From Gnetum montanum (lineage: Eukaryota; Streptophyta; Gnetopsida; Gnetales; Gnetaceae), in assembly GCA_015680685.1 (NCBI GenBank), contig MNCI01037953.1:192183-225002 (forward strand): a DNA stretch of 32,820 bases, written 5' to 3'. Below the pieces are notes generated by a model. It had not been told where the DNA came from. It did no database searches and saw only the letters and a program-made list of their open reading frames with translations. Shown here in pieces: positions 19,922-29,959 of the stretch; within the stretch, counting starts at the first letter, position 1; each line of letters starts with the position of its first letter. Both the position numbers and the translations under genes were made by a program.

Positions 19922-20430
19922 TTTAATACTAGTCATAATGAAAAACCCTCTATCTTAGATGATCAGGCAGTAACCGATGACGCATCTGCTGCTTTGTTTC
20001 ATGTCTTTTTTACTCTCATTTCTCCCAACCTTACCGTTAATGATTGCAAGTATGTATGAAAAAGGTTGACAAAGGTTACAAAAGATATTATCACTGGTTA
20101 TATTACACTTTATAATTCATACAGTACAAATATTCACATTTGCAACCAATAAGCTGGCTGCAATAGTCATGTAGAGAAGAAAATTGCAAGCAACTTCAGC
20201 CCATGCTATCTCTGTAAATATGTCAGATGATTTTACAACATCTGAAATGAGAGAATATAACTGAAAGAACCTTGGAATATACCAGAAAAAAATACAAGAA
20301 GTTGCAATGCATTCTTTGAAACTAGTTCATACAACCCAGTTGGTCTCCTTTGATCAGCCATTTAGATAACAATCGAATCCACCTTTTTTGTGTTTTTTGC
20401 TGTTCCATGAAATGGCCAAATGTGCCAACA

Positions 20431-20793
20431 GTTTGGTAATCCCAATAGTGTTGAACTGGTTTAGGATATGTACAGAAAGTGAGAATGGATGCTGGTGTTA
20501 GGATTAGTTAGAACTTAGTTAATGAGTAGTTAAGATAAATTAGTCACTTAGTTATTTCTCTTCTCCCTTATTAGCACATGACATAAAAACATAAAAGCTA
20601 TAAAAATCATATGCCTCAAGCTTACTTAATCATACAATCATGACATACAGGTAAGTTTGGGAAGACAACGATCAATCAACCCATCCTTATTCCACAAGGG
20701 CACATAAGCACTTAGTCCTTGGAATTCGACCAAATTGTGTGTGAAACGCTCGTATTCATATGGTTGAGCATAGGGGTACCTCATCACTCATCA
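20431..20793 (+). repeat. 3' LTR of element A, right part
   Basis: Resumes at gtttggtaatccc and ends CTCATCA. It matches 7990-8353 of the 5' LTR with about 19 differences, mostly C/T or G/A. Confidence 0.93.
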
Positions 20794-20798
20794 ACATG
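20794..20798. repeat. Right target-site duplication of element A (acatg)
   Basis: acatg directly after CTCATCA, identical to 7429-7433. Confidence 0.93.
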
Positions 20799-22380
20799 AA
20801 AGTGAAATAATCCAATCATTGACCATAATTTATTCTAGTAAAATTTCGGGACTCTAAAAATTTGCCAAATTGCAAATTGAATTTTTCCAAATTTGTGATT
20901 GATATTGAGATGCAATTTTAGCTGAATGTAGCCACATGTTCTAAATTTCCAGGAAATCTAGAATGAATGAAACATATTTTGAAATGTCTAGGATATGATT
21001 AGAATAGTGAATGTCCCCAATTCTGAATGTTCAACTTCCAAGATTGAGTAAATAATGATGAATGATGTTGATAAATATTGATAAATTATTGAATTGATGA
21101 AAGACTAATAAATTGATGATGAACTAGTAAAATTATTGCTAAAATTATGCTAATGATTTCATGATACAAATTTTTGAAAGATGCCTTTAATATATATATG
21201 TGATAAGTGGGGAAAAGTTTACTAAAAATAAAAATAATAAAATATAGTCCAAATGGGAAAAAAATTAAAAATTAGATATATCCATGGATTGGGGCCAAAA
21301 TAACATTAAAACTGCCCATTAATTTGAAAATTTTCTATGTTTTATTAAAATAAACTCCTATTGTATAATAAAAAAATTACGATCTTCTACTCTAAAAAGC
21401 TAACATAAAGGAGTGATCACTTAAGTAGAAAACACATGGATAATAAAACATAAAGTATGAATATAACACATAAGATAAAAGGATAATAATCAAAGCTATG
21501 AATTAAGGACTAGCATTAGTAGATGAAAAGAGAGGGGTATATTAGATTCCAAAATTAATATTAATAATTTGCAAAAAATTTAGGGTACATCATGTGCTTA
21601 ACATTGAGTAGAAAACACTAAAAATAATATAAAAAAAATCCTTTATAAGTTTAGGAATTTCTACTTAGATATACAATCTTATCATTGATGGTTTCACAAA
21701 TTATTTTTCAAAAATTATTTGTATGGAGGATAACCTTAGTCCTAACAAAATTTACATCACTTTTGATATCTATGTTTGAACTTAAAAGAACAAAATAATT
21801 TGAAGTATCAAGAAAAAGTTTTGTTGAAATACAAAATTTTGAAGGAAAGAAAGATCAAATAGAAAATGATGATATAGATTTGTTCATCATGATTGATCTT
21901 ACATCAAGAATCTTTACCATTATTTATAACTTGTCAACATTAGTGTTAATCTTTGAGTTAACAACATTCTTGTTAGATAAGAAAAAAATGATATGATAAT
22001 CTATCTATTCAAACTAATAAATACTTCTTGTAGTACAAATCAAAATATTCATAGAATATTCAATTTTCAATAGTTTATTTCCTATTATTTGATTATTTTT
22101 TCATGACATTAATTTGATTTTTTGTATCTTTAGTATCATATTCATATTCTTAACTAGGAAACATTTTTTTGCTTTTTTTAAGCCACATCTATTTAGAGCA
22201 AAAGGGATAAATATTTAACAAATGTTCTTCATGATGATAAAATTTACAAGAATTAGAAAGATTAGAATATCTAATTGATTGAATGTAAGTGATCCTACTT
22301 TCTTGTAATACTAATTCCTTTTTATTGTTAAGAAGATTGATATAAACAAAAAGAATGTTTCTTTCTTAGAGTTTAGAGAA
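20799..22380. other. AT-rich sequence, no gene seen
   Basis: Very AT-rich DNA with many ATA/TAA runs and stops in every frame. It continues the sequence interrupted by element A. The boundary to the viral remains on the right is not sharp. Confidence 0.5.
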
Positions 22381-22674
22381 AATCAAAATTTTCTATTAAT
22401 AATAGCTTTATACAACAGCAAGGAATGCTTTAGAGGCATCATATGTACAAGGAATGCTTTGAAATGCACAAGGAACAACACTTCAGATTTCTCTTGTACC
22501 ACACACACACACATATATAGAGTAAGGAATGCTTTTAGATGTGCAGAGTGCAATAATCTAAGATATCTCTTACTCAGACTCACTAGACAATCCTAACTCT
22601 TCTATTCCTTTTTGCCTTCTCTTCGAATGCACAATGCTTTGATGCCTTAATTGTCCAAGGCTTAAAAAGGAATT

Positions 22675-22684
22675 CTTTATATAG
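22675..22684 (-). promoter_or_regulatory. Possible viral TATA box
   Basis: CTATATAAAG on the minus strand within CACCTATATAAAGAATTCC. This resembles pararetroviral pregenomic promoters, but its order relative to the primer-site candidate is reversed from the usual one. Confidence 0.35.
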
Positions 22685-23165
22685 GTGCTAGACATCACCT
22701 TAGGAGCAGATAAGCTTTCTAAAGTGGGGGATAAGTAAGCACTCCATAGTGGAAAACATAATTATAGAGAATATTTATAGTACACCACTACCTTATGTTG
22801 GTGGGAGATAGCATCATGGAGATGTGCCTAGCATGCCTGGTTGAGAATCACTTTCTCTAGGTGTAGTCATTTCTTCCTCAGATTCTTCTTCAGTGTGGTT
22901 AGTGTCATTTGTACAATCAGCTACAATACTAACAAGAAAAAGCGTCTTTTGGTACCCATCTTACCTTTAGAAAGCATGAAGACGCGGTTCTAAATTATAG
23001 ATTTCAAGGCTACGTGGCACAAGATTATGTAGATTACAATGGGTAATTATATCATTGGAATTTGAGGTGTACACATCTTGATAAAAAGCATGTCCCCATG
23101 TATTATCCCAATCAATTCTTTTGGTTATGTAGTGGTAAGGTAATAGATAGGTGACCACTGGTGTT

Positions 23166-23178
23166 GGCTATGATACCA
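23166..23178 (-). promoter_or_regulatory. Possible tRNA-iMet primer-binding site
   Basis: TGGTATCATAGCC on the minus strand matches the tRNA-iMet complement TGGTATCAGAGCC at 12 of 13 bases. This is the primer site of Caulimoviridae (and of many LTR elements). It lies about 570 bp after the end of the viral RNase H. Confidence 0.45.
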
Positions 23179-23273
23179 ATTCTTGGATTATGGGTGAGAA
23201 TAATAGATTAGATCTCCATGATATGAGGTTAGGTGATGGTATAGTGACCTAGGAAACCTAGATGGAATATGTA

Positions 23274-23640
23274 CTAGTGCATGACCAAAGAGAGACCACC
23301 AATTCCAAAATTTGACATTGTTATTAGTAGGATAGGATGTAGGGTTTTTTCAATTTTGTATACATGAAAAAAATTAGGTTGGTAAAGTGGAAAATTGAAG
23401 ATATTAGTTGGTTCAATATAGAGATCTTCAAAGTTTAAGAGCTCAATTTCAACATAGGTCATGAGTTTACAATGCCTTGGGATATGATATTGAGTTTCTA
23501 GGTATGTAGTGAATACTTTTTGAACTATATTAGTAAAAGGAGAGATGGTTTGATTTATGAACACAAATGCTTCCCCTTGTGAAACATGTTGTTCTCTCTA
23601 AGTATCTTATTTAGCAAAGGACATGTAAGTCTCCTAGCAA
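23274..23640 (-). pseudogene. Unrecognised frame downstream of viral RNase H
   Basis: An open stretch of 96 codons at 23564-23274, extended upstream by GEAFVFINQTISPF. It reads FTTYLETQYHIPRH, LMTYVEIELLNFEDLYIEP and LLITMSNFGIGGLSL. The frame holds few charged runs and looks protein-like, but I do not recognise a family. Position after RNase H suggests a second pararetroviral ORF (some genera have one there). It could also be host flank. Confidence 0.35.
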
Positions 23641-23744
23641 TGAAGTGGCTTGAGACACTTGGAATATCATAATGTTCATCCTTGCTATTGAAGTAAATCT
23701 AAACACAAAACACTTATTTACAAATTAGTAAATGCTGAAAAATA

Positions 23745-24239
23745 TTAAATAGAATGAAATTCTCTAGTAAGGAAATCCACTAGAGAATTTTTTTTACTAT
23801 TTAAATATTTTGTCTCAAACTCAAAGTTTGCTAAAAATAAAGACCAACGTATGAGTCTTGTGTGAGCAACTTTGTTTATGTTCTTGACAACTAAATCTTT
23901 CTCAAAGTGTTTAAGATCACTTCTAATTAAAAATTTTTTATTTGCAAGAAATAATCTAAATTTTTCAACTGCTTTAATAATTACAAGGAGTTCCTTGTGA
24001 GTACTATGATAATTTAGTTGATCTGAGTTGAATTTTCTAGATGTGTACCTACAAATATGGATTAGATTATCTAGTTCTTCCTTTAGCGTAGCTCCCCAAA
24101 ATTCTTGTGAGCTGTTTGTCTCTATAATGAGTTTCCCATTTGTTGGTAATCTAAGTTTTGGCAATTTAGTATAGTGAGCTTTAATTTTTTGCATAGCTTC
24201 TGTATGTTTAGATGTCCATGGTCTAGCCTTTTGCGACAA
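23745..24239 (-). pseudogene. pol: Endogenous pararetrovirus: RNase H
   Basis: An open frame of 164 codons. Motifs are IIETNSSQEFWGATL, RYTSRKFNSDQLNYHSTHKE, FLIRSDLKHF and SLVDFLTREF. This set (FWGA/G, Y-x-S-x-KF, NYHS-x-x-KE, LTREF at the very end) is typical of Caulimoviridae, not of LTR retrotransposons. The first catalytic Asp is replaced (ETN for ETD), while the later Glu and Asp residues remain. It shares its frame with the RT part upstream. This is an old, broken viral copy in the plant genome. Genus is uncertain. Confidence 0.85.
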
Positions 24240-24341
24240 TTGTTCATTTAGAAGTTTTTGATCCCTGGCAAGGTGTTGATAGAATCCTAATATGTAATTA
24301 ATACAACTAAGAAATATTTGTAACTAATTTTTATCTGTGAT

Positions 24342-24890
24342 CTATTCAAGAAAGTTGCTAATAGCTTCTAATATATGATTTTGTAGTTGGATTTGTTCAT
24401 GATCAATTTCTAATCCTAAAAATTGTACTTGTGGTTGAGCAATAGTCATCTTCTTCTTAGATGGAGATAATACTAGGCCATTTTGATTTATGAGGTGATA
24501 AAATTGTTCTAAATGTTGTAGGTGTTCTTGAGCTTTTTTACTCATGATCAAAATATCATCTATATAAACGATAATGAATGGATTATTGAAAAATATTTTA
24601 TCCATACACTGCTAGAAAATAGAAGGGGCTATTTTTAAACCAAAGGGTAAAATAGTCCATTGATATAAATTGCGTGGTACCATAAAGGTAGTTTTCCATC
24701 TATCTTTAGGATGAATTTGTATTTTCCAAGAACCAAATTTTAGATCAAACTTAGGAGGTCATCTTTACTTGATATAGGATGTTGGATATCTTTTACTATA
24801 TCATTTAGTGGTTTGTAGTTAATCTCTTTTTTCCTTGTACTAATTCAGCACGTTTATTCACATAGATCTGTTTTAACTGTATATGCATAG
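24342..24890 (-). pseudogene. pol: Endogenous pararetrovirus: reverse transcriptase
   Basis: Minus-strand reading gives INYKPLND, HPISSKDDLLS, then after a frameshift near 24745 IHPKDRWKTTFMVP, WTILPFGLKIAPSIF, stop, QCMD, then the catalytic FIIVYIDDILI, HLQHLEQF, NGLVLSPSKKKM and VQFLGLEID. The fingers-palm-thumb order is complete, and the YIDD catalytic Asp pair is intact. INYKxLND, HPIxxKDDLL and NGLVLSPSK are pararetrovirus-like. A stop follows NFLE at 24342. It cannot be translated in full because of the frameshift and stops. Confidence 0.85.
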
Positions 24891-25240
24891 ATGTAATTAC
24901 ATAAGGTTCTAGATTTTTTTAGTTATTAGTACCTACTAGAAGATTATAAGATGGTAGTTCAAACCGATATACTTCTATGAACATAATAATTTTTTGAGGA
25001 GTATATATTGGAATTTGGGCTTTGTATTCAATGGATCTATGTTAAGTGTTAATGACAACCATTTTCTTTTCTCCTGTTTTCCAACAAAATTCTAGTAAAA
25101 TAGATTTTCTAGCGAATGATACTTCTTCTCCACTATCAATAAGTGCATCAACAGAAGAAGATTTTAAACTTGATAATTTTATGTGAAAGGTACATATTGG
25201 AACTATATTTTTTACCTAGTTTTTGCTGATAAGCTTGATA
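24891..25240 (-). pseudogene. Endogenous pararetrovirus: aspartic protease region
   Basis: Contains DALIDSGEEVSFARKSIL, a D-S-G protease active site (near 25138-25130), and 60-70 codons later ELPSYNLLVGTNN, which fits the I-L-G-xx motif that closes retropepsins. Frame interrupted by stops (for example before KNLEPYV). Placed between the coiled-coil Gag-like part and RT, as in pararetroviral polyproteins. Confidence 0.65.
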
Positions 25241-25347
25241 AGTGAAACAACTTTTACTTGTTCTTCATAGTCTTCTTGTTGCTGGCTTTCTTCTTCCTAT
25301 TGTAACTCTTATATTTCTTAAGTAGCCCATGTTATGAAGGTTTGTAA

Positions 25348-25725
25348 CTATTGAATACAATGAGTTCTCCATAAAGATCTTTGTGTGGGATCATTAGGAT
25401 TCAATTGTAAATTTGCATGTGGATCATTTTCTTTTATTGACTCCTTTTCTAACTCTTCTTCTTTTGATTTTAGCAATTCTTCTAATTGTTCTTGTTCGTT
25501 AGAAGAGTCTACAGGTTGAGAGTCCTCATGAAAAAGAGCTTGTTCTTTTAGGTGTCTTTTATGGAGTTTAATCTCCTCTTTTTTCTCCCTAATTTTTCTT
25601 TCTAAAGAAATATATTTATGGATATTATCTATAAGTGTGTTTTTTAAGGCTTTTTTTTTTAAAATTTCTAATTGATTGTTTAATTCTTGATATACCAAGT
25701 CATCTTTTGGTTTTGTTTCCCTAGG
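25348..25725 (-). pseudogene. Endogenous pararetrovirus: Lys/Glu-rich coiled-coil segment (Gag/coat-like)
   Basis: An open frame, very rich in Lys and Glu, with heptad-like stretches (LNNQLEILKKKALKN, ISLERKIREKKEEIKLHK, EQLEELLKSKEEELEKE) and an ending NPNDPTQRSLWRTHCIQ. Coiled coils of this type occur in the coat/Gag part before the protease in pararetroviruses. The frame is cut at 25725 by the LTR of element B. The continuation 25726-25782 is LTR sequence read by chance. No zinc knuckle is visible in what remains. Confidence 0.55.
25721..25725. repeat. Probable left target-site bases of element B (ctagg)
   Basis: The five bases before the TGATGAG terminus of element B. The partner copy would lie beyond the window, so duplication is not shown. 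Confidence 0.4.
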
Positions 25726-26273
25726 TGATGAGTGGCGAGGTACCCCTATGGTCAACCATACAAATATGAGCATTTCACGCACGATTTGGTCGAATTCTAG
25801 GGACTAAGTGCCTATGTGCCTTTGTGGAACAATAATGGGTTGATTAATTTTTGTCTTCCCAAACTTGTATGTCAAGGTTGTATGGTTAAGTAAGCTTGAG
25901 GCATATGATTTTTATGGCTTTTATGTGTTTTATATTTTGTGCTAATAAGGAGGGAAGAGAGAGATAACTAAGTAACTAATCTAATTTAACTATTCATTAA
26001 CTAAGTTCTAAGTACTCTTAACACCAGTATCCATTTCCACTTGCCGTACACATCCTAAACTAGTGTAACACTGCTAGGATTACCAAACGCTAATCGTTAC
26101 TAGGTTACCAAGCGTTACATGCATACTCGAAGCAGTCGTACTGAGTGTATTTAACTAAGAGAGTTTTAGGGTGAGAGAAATCATTAATTAACTACGAAAG
26201 CATTAAGCATTAAATAATAATTAATACTAATTAATCTATTCTCTATGCTGCAAGGTTTATGATAAAGTTTGTC

Positions 26274-26279
26274 TTTATT
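26274..26279 (-). terminator. Poly(A) signal of element B 3' LTR
   Basis: AATAAA on the minus strand (tttatt on plus), within the same TCTTTATT...AATAAAGA inverted repeat seen in element A. Confidence 0.6.
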
Positions 26280-26447
26280 GCCATACACAAAGTGTGCTGA
26301 GGTACACAATGCTCGAATAAAGATCCATTCACTCTATGACTCCTACTACGGGCACATAGAAATAATTCTAACTCTAGAGGGAGAAAATAGCAAGAGTTTT
26401 GCTAAGGATCTAACTTCTAACTATGGAAACCAAAGGTGCCACCTCTT

Positions 26448-26455
26448 ATTTATAG
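26448..26455 (-). promoter_or_regulatory. TATA box of element B LTR
   Basis: CTATAAAT within TCTATAAATAAGAGGT on the minus strand. The same 16 bases occur in the LTR at 32353. Confidence 0.7.
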
Positions 26456-26470
26456 ATAATGAGACAGGCC

Positions 26471-26542
26471 GCAATATCGAGTATTCGATATCGCATGGTT
26501 GATCTGATATTGTGGACACAATATCGCGTACGTGATATCACG
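26471..26542. repeat. Palindromic U3 cassette of element B
   Basis: Three palindromes in 72 bp. 26471-26494 has 10-bp arms with one mismatch, 26506-26525 has perfect 9-bp arms (GATATTGTG), and 26531-26542 is CGTGATATCACG. It lies directly upstream of the TATA box. Confidence 0.85.
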
Positions 26543-26550
26543 ATTCATCA

Positions 26551-28550
26551 TACCCTCATGAATAAATGAAAAGTCATCCTCAAGTTCCTTAAAAAATATT
26601 GGAAAGGTATGGGATTATTGACTAAATGACTATTAACAGTGGAACGGGTTGACTGACTCAATGTGCAAAGTGAACGGACCAACAATACAATATATGATAG
26701 CATTAGTGTTCATGACCACAAAAGTGAATACTATACATAAATGAAATTCATCCTTATTGGTAGCTTTAAGAGAAGAAGGAGAGAGAGAGAAAAGAATAAG
26801 ACATTTTGCTGCCGATGCCAAAATTGCACCTATCGTTGTTCATCCGTAGCCACGCCATCAATCTTGCTCCTTTCATAAATGTTCCAATTTCGGTCCATCC
26901 TGAGTGCATCCTCCAGGCCCAATCCATTGTTGTATGATCACCATATGTACATACAACACAGTCACAAATGAATGAGGGTAGATAAATCACAATGTAGTTG
27001 ATACCTTGCCTCGATGTGAAGTGCATTGGCTAAGTTATGGTTATGGCAGATATTGGTTTTGGAGTTTTAACACTGGTGACTACCTAAGGTGTAGGGGTTA
27101 GGAAAAACTGAAAAATTTTGTGCCTAGGCCCCCATGACTAAGAGCAAACCTTTGATAGTGAAAGGGTGGAGAAAGATAAGGAATAAGAAAGGTGGAAAAA
27201 AAGTAACAATAGCAACGGTAATAAAATGGATGTCATGGATGGGGATGAACAAAAATTGTTGATTACAGGAAATGTTTAAAGGAAAGAAATTAACAAATGC
27301 ACTAAAAAGGAATGCCAGTGGGTCCTCCCCAAAGTAGGCTCATGCCTTTAGTACCCTGATAGACCCACAAACCAAAGAGTCCGTAGGCTCTAGGGATGTC
27401 AATTGGAAGCAAGAGTTAAAAAGTTACATATAAGAAATTACCAAGGAAGAAGAATGCATCAATCAAGATACAGACTAATGATAAAACTAACAATGAAGTG
27501 AGAAATGGAAAAGAAAGGTGGAGAGGAGAGAATGGAATGAAAATCCAAAAACAAGGTTGTGTAAAGTCCCTTGTGTGTTTCATGGTTAATGTGATCGAGT
27601 AGAACTCATTCCAAATCTGAACTCAAACTAACCACATTCAGTGACCTCGCATCAACACAATTGACCAATCCATCCTCTTAGAGCAGCAAGAATTCCTCTA
27701 CAAAAAGTCACCACCATTTCAAGGAGAGTGAGATGGAGAACCAGAAAGTGAGAAGGGGCCTTAGTTAGAGGGAACCTTCAAGCATGTGTAATATGTCTTT
27801 CCAGTGCCATAACTAGTGCATGTAGCCCAAGATCGTTATTGTGTCTAAGGGGTGTGCTTTGAATTCTCACTGGTTTTTTAAATGTTTTTTCACCTGAGAA
27901 CCACACCATGCAAAGACTTATTTTTATGAACTTAGCTTCCAGTGATTTGATGAATGGCCAAAATGGAAGAAAACCCAAAAAAAAAGAAGCATCCAAGAAC
28001 TCAAGAAAATAGTAGTATGAATGCATAGAATCCCTTTGAAGTCACACCCTTTTCATCTTTTGAGTCTTTCCTTAGTCTGAGAAATACCCAATCACCAATT
28101 CATTAATAGTTTTATTAAAGAAAGGGACTATACAGTTCGAAGCCAAGGGAGGCCATAGGATTTTATGGATGCATGTATGACGTGGAATCATTGCCTATTT
28201 AATCAAAAGAACCATACCTTATTATCAACATTGTACTTCAAAGGTAAAATACAAACATTAACAATCGATATATTCATACCACCATCATGAACACTTATTG
28301 GGTGATGAACAAAATAAAGTAATCACACAAAGAAATGGTAAAAATATGAATGATGCTGTAAAACAAAAACAAGAAAGATTAAAGAAATGTTCAAAACAAA
28401 AATATGTGAAAAAAAAATATGTAAAACAAAAATGTGTAAAACAAAAATATGTAAGACAAAAATGTGTAAAACAAAAATATGTAGAATGAAAATTTAGAAA
28501 GAACTGAGGGCCTTCAATGTTTAGCAAGGGTGGCCATTTCCCCCATGACT
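26551..28550 (-). other. Element B: post-pol region
   Basis: Counterpart of 14680-16670 in A. A sense frame of 86 codons at 27026-26766 (MHFTSRQGINYIVIYLP..., HTTMDWAWRMHSGWTEIG) keeps Trp codons where A has a stop. The antisense reading near 27300-27420 (SGSSPK, DPQTKESVGSRDVNWKQELK) also resembles the antisense reading in A. The product is not recognised. Confidence 0.4.
28393..28482. repeat. 15-bp tandem repeat, about six copies
   Basis: aaaacaaaaatatgt and its variant with gtgt alternate. It lies just after the integrase end of element B. Element A has only a loosely similar T-rich stretch at ~14790-14870, so the array expanded in B. Confidence 0.8.
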
Positions 28551-28553
28551 AAA

Positions 28554-29830
28554 TTAGAAGGAGGAGATCTGAAATAATGAGCAAGGTTGCCCACTTACAG
28601 ACGTAGCATATGTTTTGGTTATATTAAACTCATGGAAAGGTTTTGTTTTTTGCACGTTGACTAGCAGTATCCTAGCTGGGCTCTCAAGTTTATATATGGT
28701 CATGGCTCCTGAAGGAAAAATTGCATAAATAATGTAAGGTCCTTCCCACAGCGTTTGAAATTTGGTCTGTTGGGACACATGTGTGGGGTTATAGTGGAGA
28801 ACCTTATCTCCTAGTTGGTACTTAACTCTCCTAATTTTTAGGTCATGACGTTGTTTATTAAATGCTTTGTGCAACTCATTAGATGATAGGGCAACTAGTT
28901 GGTTCTCATATAGTAAGTTAAGAGTCATCAACCTTTGTTTTTGTGCTAGATTGAGGTCAATGTTGAGGTCACATGCCGTGGCTAGTGTACGAAGCTTAGT
29001 TTGGATAAGGAGTGTTGGAATTTTTCCATACACTAACTTGTAGGGAGAGTAACCTATAGGGAGTTTCCATGTGGAGCGATATGCCCAAGGAGAATCATTC
29101 AGTTTAGTGCTCCAATCTTGCCTATATTTGCTAATAATTCTGGTCAGTATCTTGGTAATCTCCTTGTTAGTGACCTTAGCTTGACTGTTTGCTTAGGGGT
29201 GGTATGGTGTAGTCAATTTGTGCTCAACGCCTAAGAATTGCATTAGCTTTTGAAAAGTTGCATCTATAAAGTGTGTATCATTATCTGAGATAAGTGCATC
29301 TAGCACACCAAACCTGTTGATGACTTATTGTTGAAAAAATCATACAGTTGTAGAGGATGTGCAATCTTTAATGGTAGTTTCTTCAGCCCATTTTGTTACG
29401 TATTCTACGACAACTACGATGTAATATTTTTCATTGGACATTGGCATAATGGGCCTCATGAAATCAATTCCCCAAATGTTGAAGGGTTATAGTGGTTGAA
29501 TCCATTGTTGTGGACCCTCCATTCTAGTAGTCATTTTCCCATCACGTTGGCAGTGCTCACAAGATTGGATGAATTGATGGGTGTCTTGGAACAAGGTAGG
29601 CCAATAATACCTTGCAAGTAGGATCTTAATAGCCGTTCATCTTCTAGCATGGTGATCCCATAAGAGCCCTCATGAGCATCTTGGAGAACTCTCAGTTGAT
29701 CTCTATTAGGAACACACCATCAAACCAAGCCATCGAGACATACTTTGTAAATTTTTCCATTGATTTCCATAAATTACTTGGCTCTATGAAGAAACTATTG
29801 TTTCTTCTTAAGGTCTAACTCTTATGGTGT
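28554..29830 (-). pseudogene. pol: Element B: integrase
   Basis: The C-terminal open part, 29033-28554 (159 codons), reads YGKIPTLLIQT, NELHKAFNKQRHDLKIRR, GDKVLHYNPTHV, WEGPYIIYAIFPSGAM and LLVNVQKTKPFHE. This is the integrase C-terminal domain followed by the pol tail. Upstream, in other frames, are SCEHCQRDGK (zinc Cys pair kept), WGIDFM, SDNDTHF and ANSQAKVTNKEI. The third acidic residue of the catalytic triad is changed to Lys (29177-29175), so the core is inactive besides its stops and indels. Confidence 0.85.
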
Positions 29831-29959
29831 TTGTTGGGTAAGGAGATAGGTCAGAATGCTACTGTACCAATTTTTCTCCATGGGTGATTGGTCATTCACT
29901 ACACCAGCAAAGAGGAACTCATCATGGAAGTGATCGAAAAAAGGATACTCATCCTCTTT

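Larger units (their letters stand above)
17181..20430. mobile_element. Insertion D: 3,250-bp element with inverted termini, carrying a CNGC gene fragment
   Basis: The limits are set exactly by the interrupted LTR. Left end: TGTTGGC-gat-CATTTGG. The right end, reverse-complemented, is TGTTGGC-a-CATTTGG. With a 5-bp duplication and TG...CA ends, D could be a solo LTR, an LTR-type element with no recognisable LTR pair, or a TIR transposon. I found no long direct repeats inside and no transposase, RT or Gag. The interior includes a 24-bp tandem repeat (18484-18555) and the CNGC fragment on the minus strand. It is an apparent gene-capturing non-autonomous element. Confidence 0.8.
7434..20793 (+). 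mobile_element. Element A: Athila-like Ty3/gypsy LTR retrotransposon, with nested insertion D
   Basis: Complete but dead element of about 10.1 kb once the 3,250-bp insertion D is set aside. Ends are TGATGAG...CTCATCA, with LTRs at both sides, a 5-bp target duplication, a tRNA-Asp-type primer site, and Gag - protease - RT - RNase H - integrase in gypsy order. A ~2-kb post-pol region precedes the 3' LTR. The Gag zinc knuckle C-x2-C-x3-H-x4-C, the primer type, and pol words such as KPLP and QPQR-LNP favour the Athila branch. Pol is one frame from 11846 to 14143, with only nonsense changes. Hand alignment of the last ~310 bp of the two LTRs shows about 19 differences, mostly transitions, so the insertion is old. 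Confidence 0.9.
22381..23273 (-). other. Presumed non-coding or unrecognised part of the endogenous pararetrovirus
   Basis: Lies downstream of the viral RNase H on the minus strand. It contains a TATA-like box (22684-22675), an (AC)n/(TA)n microsatellite near 22499-22520, and a tRNA-iMet-like primer site (23178-23166). Short frames read DNTWGHAFYQDVYTSN and LVPRSLEIYNLEPRL, which I do not recognise. Membership in the virus is inferred from these signals and adjacency only. Confidence 0.35.
25726..26550 (-). repeat. 3' LTR of element B
   Basis: 825 bp with termini TGATGAA/TGATGAG. U5 is close to element A's, while U3 (26457-26550) is unrelated to A and consists of GATATC-centred palindromes. 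TATA lies at 26455-26448 and AATAAA at 26279-26274. Confidence 0.9.

Noticed and set aside
25726-25782. Start of the open frame that runs from the LTR into the viral coiled coil
   Set aside because: The first ~19 codons are LTR sequence of element B read across the insertion junction. No sign that this fusion is a real gene.
28298-28489. Plus-strand frame with a KQKYV/KQKCV peptide repeat
   Set aside because: It is only the 15-bp microsatellite translated, with no neighbouring protein-like sequence.
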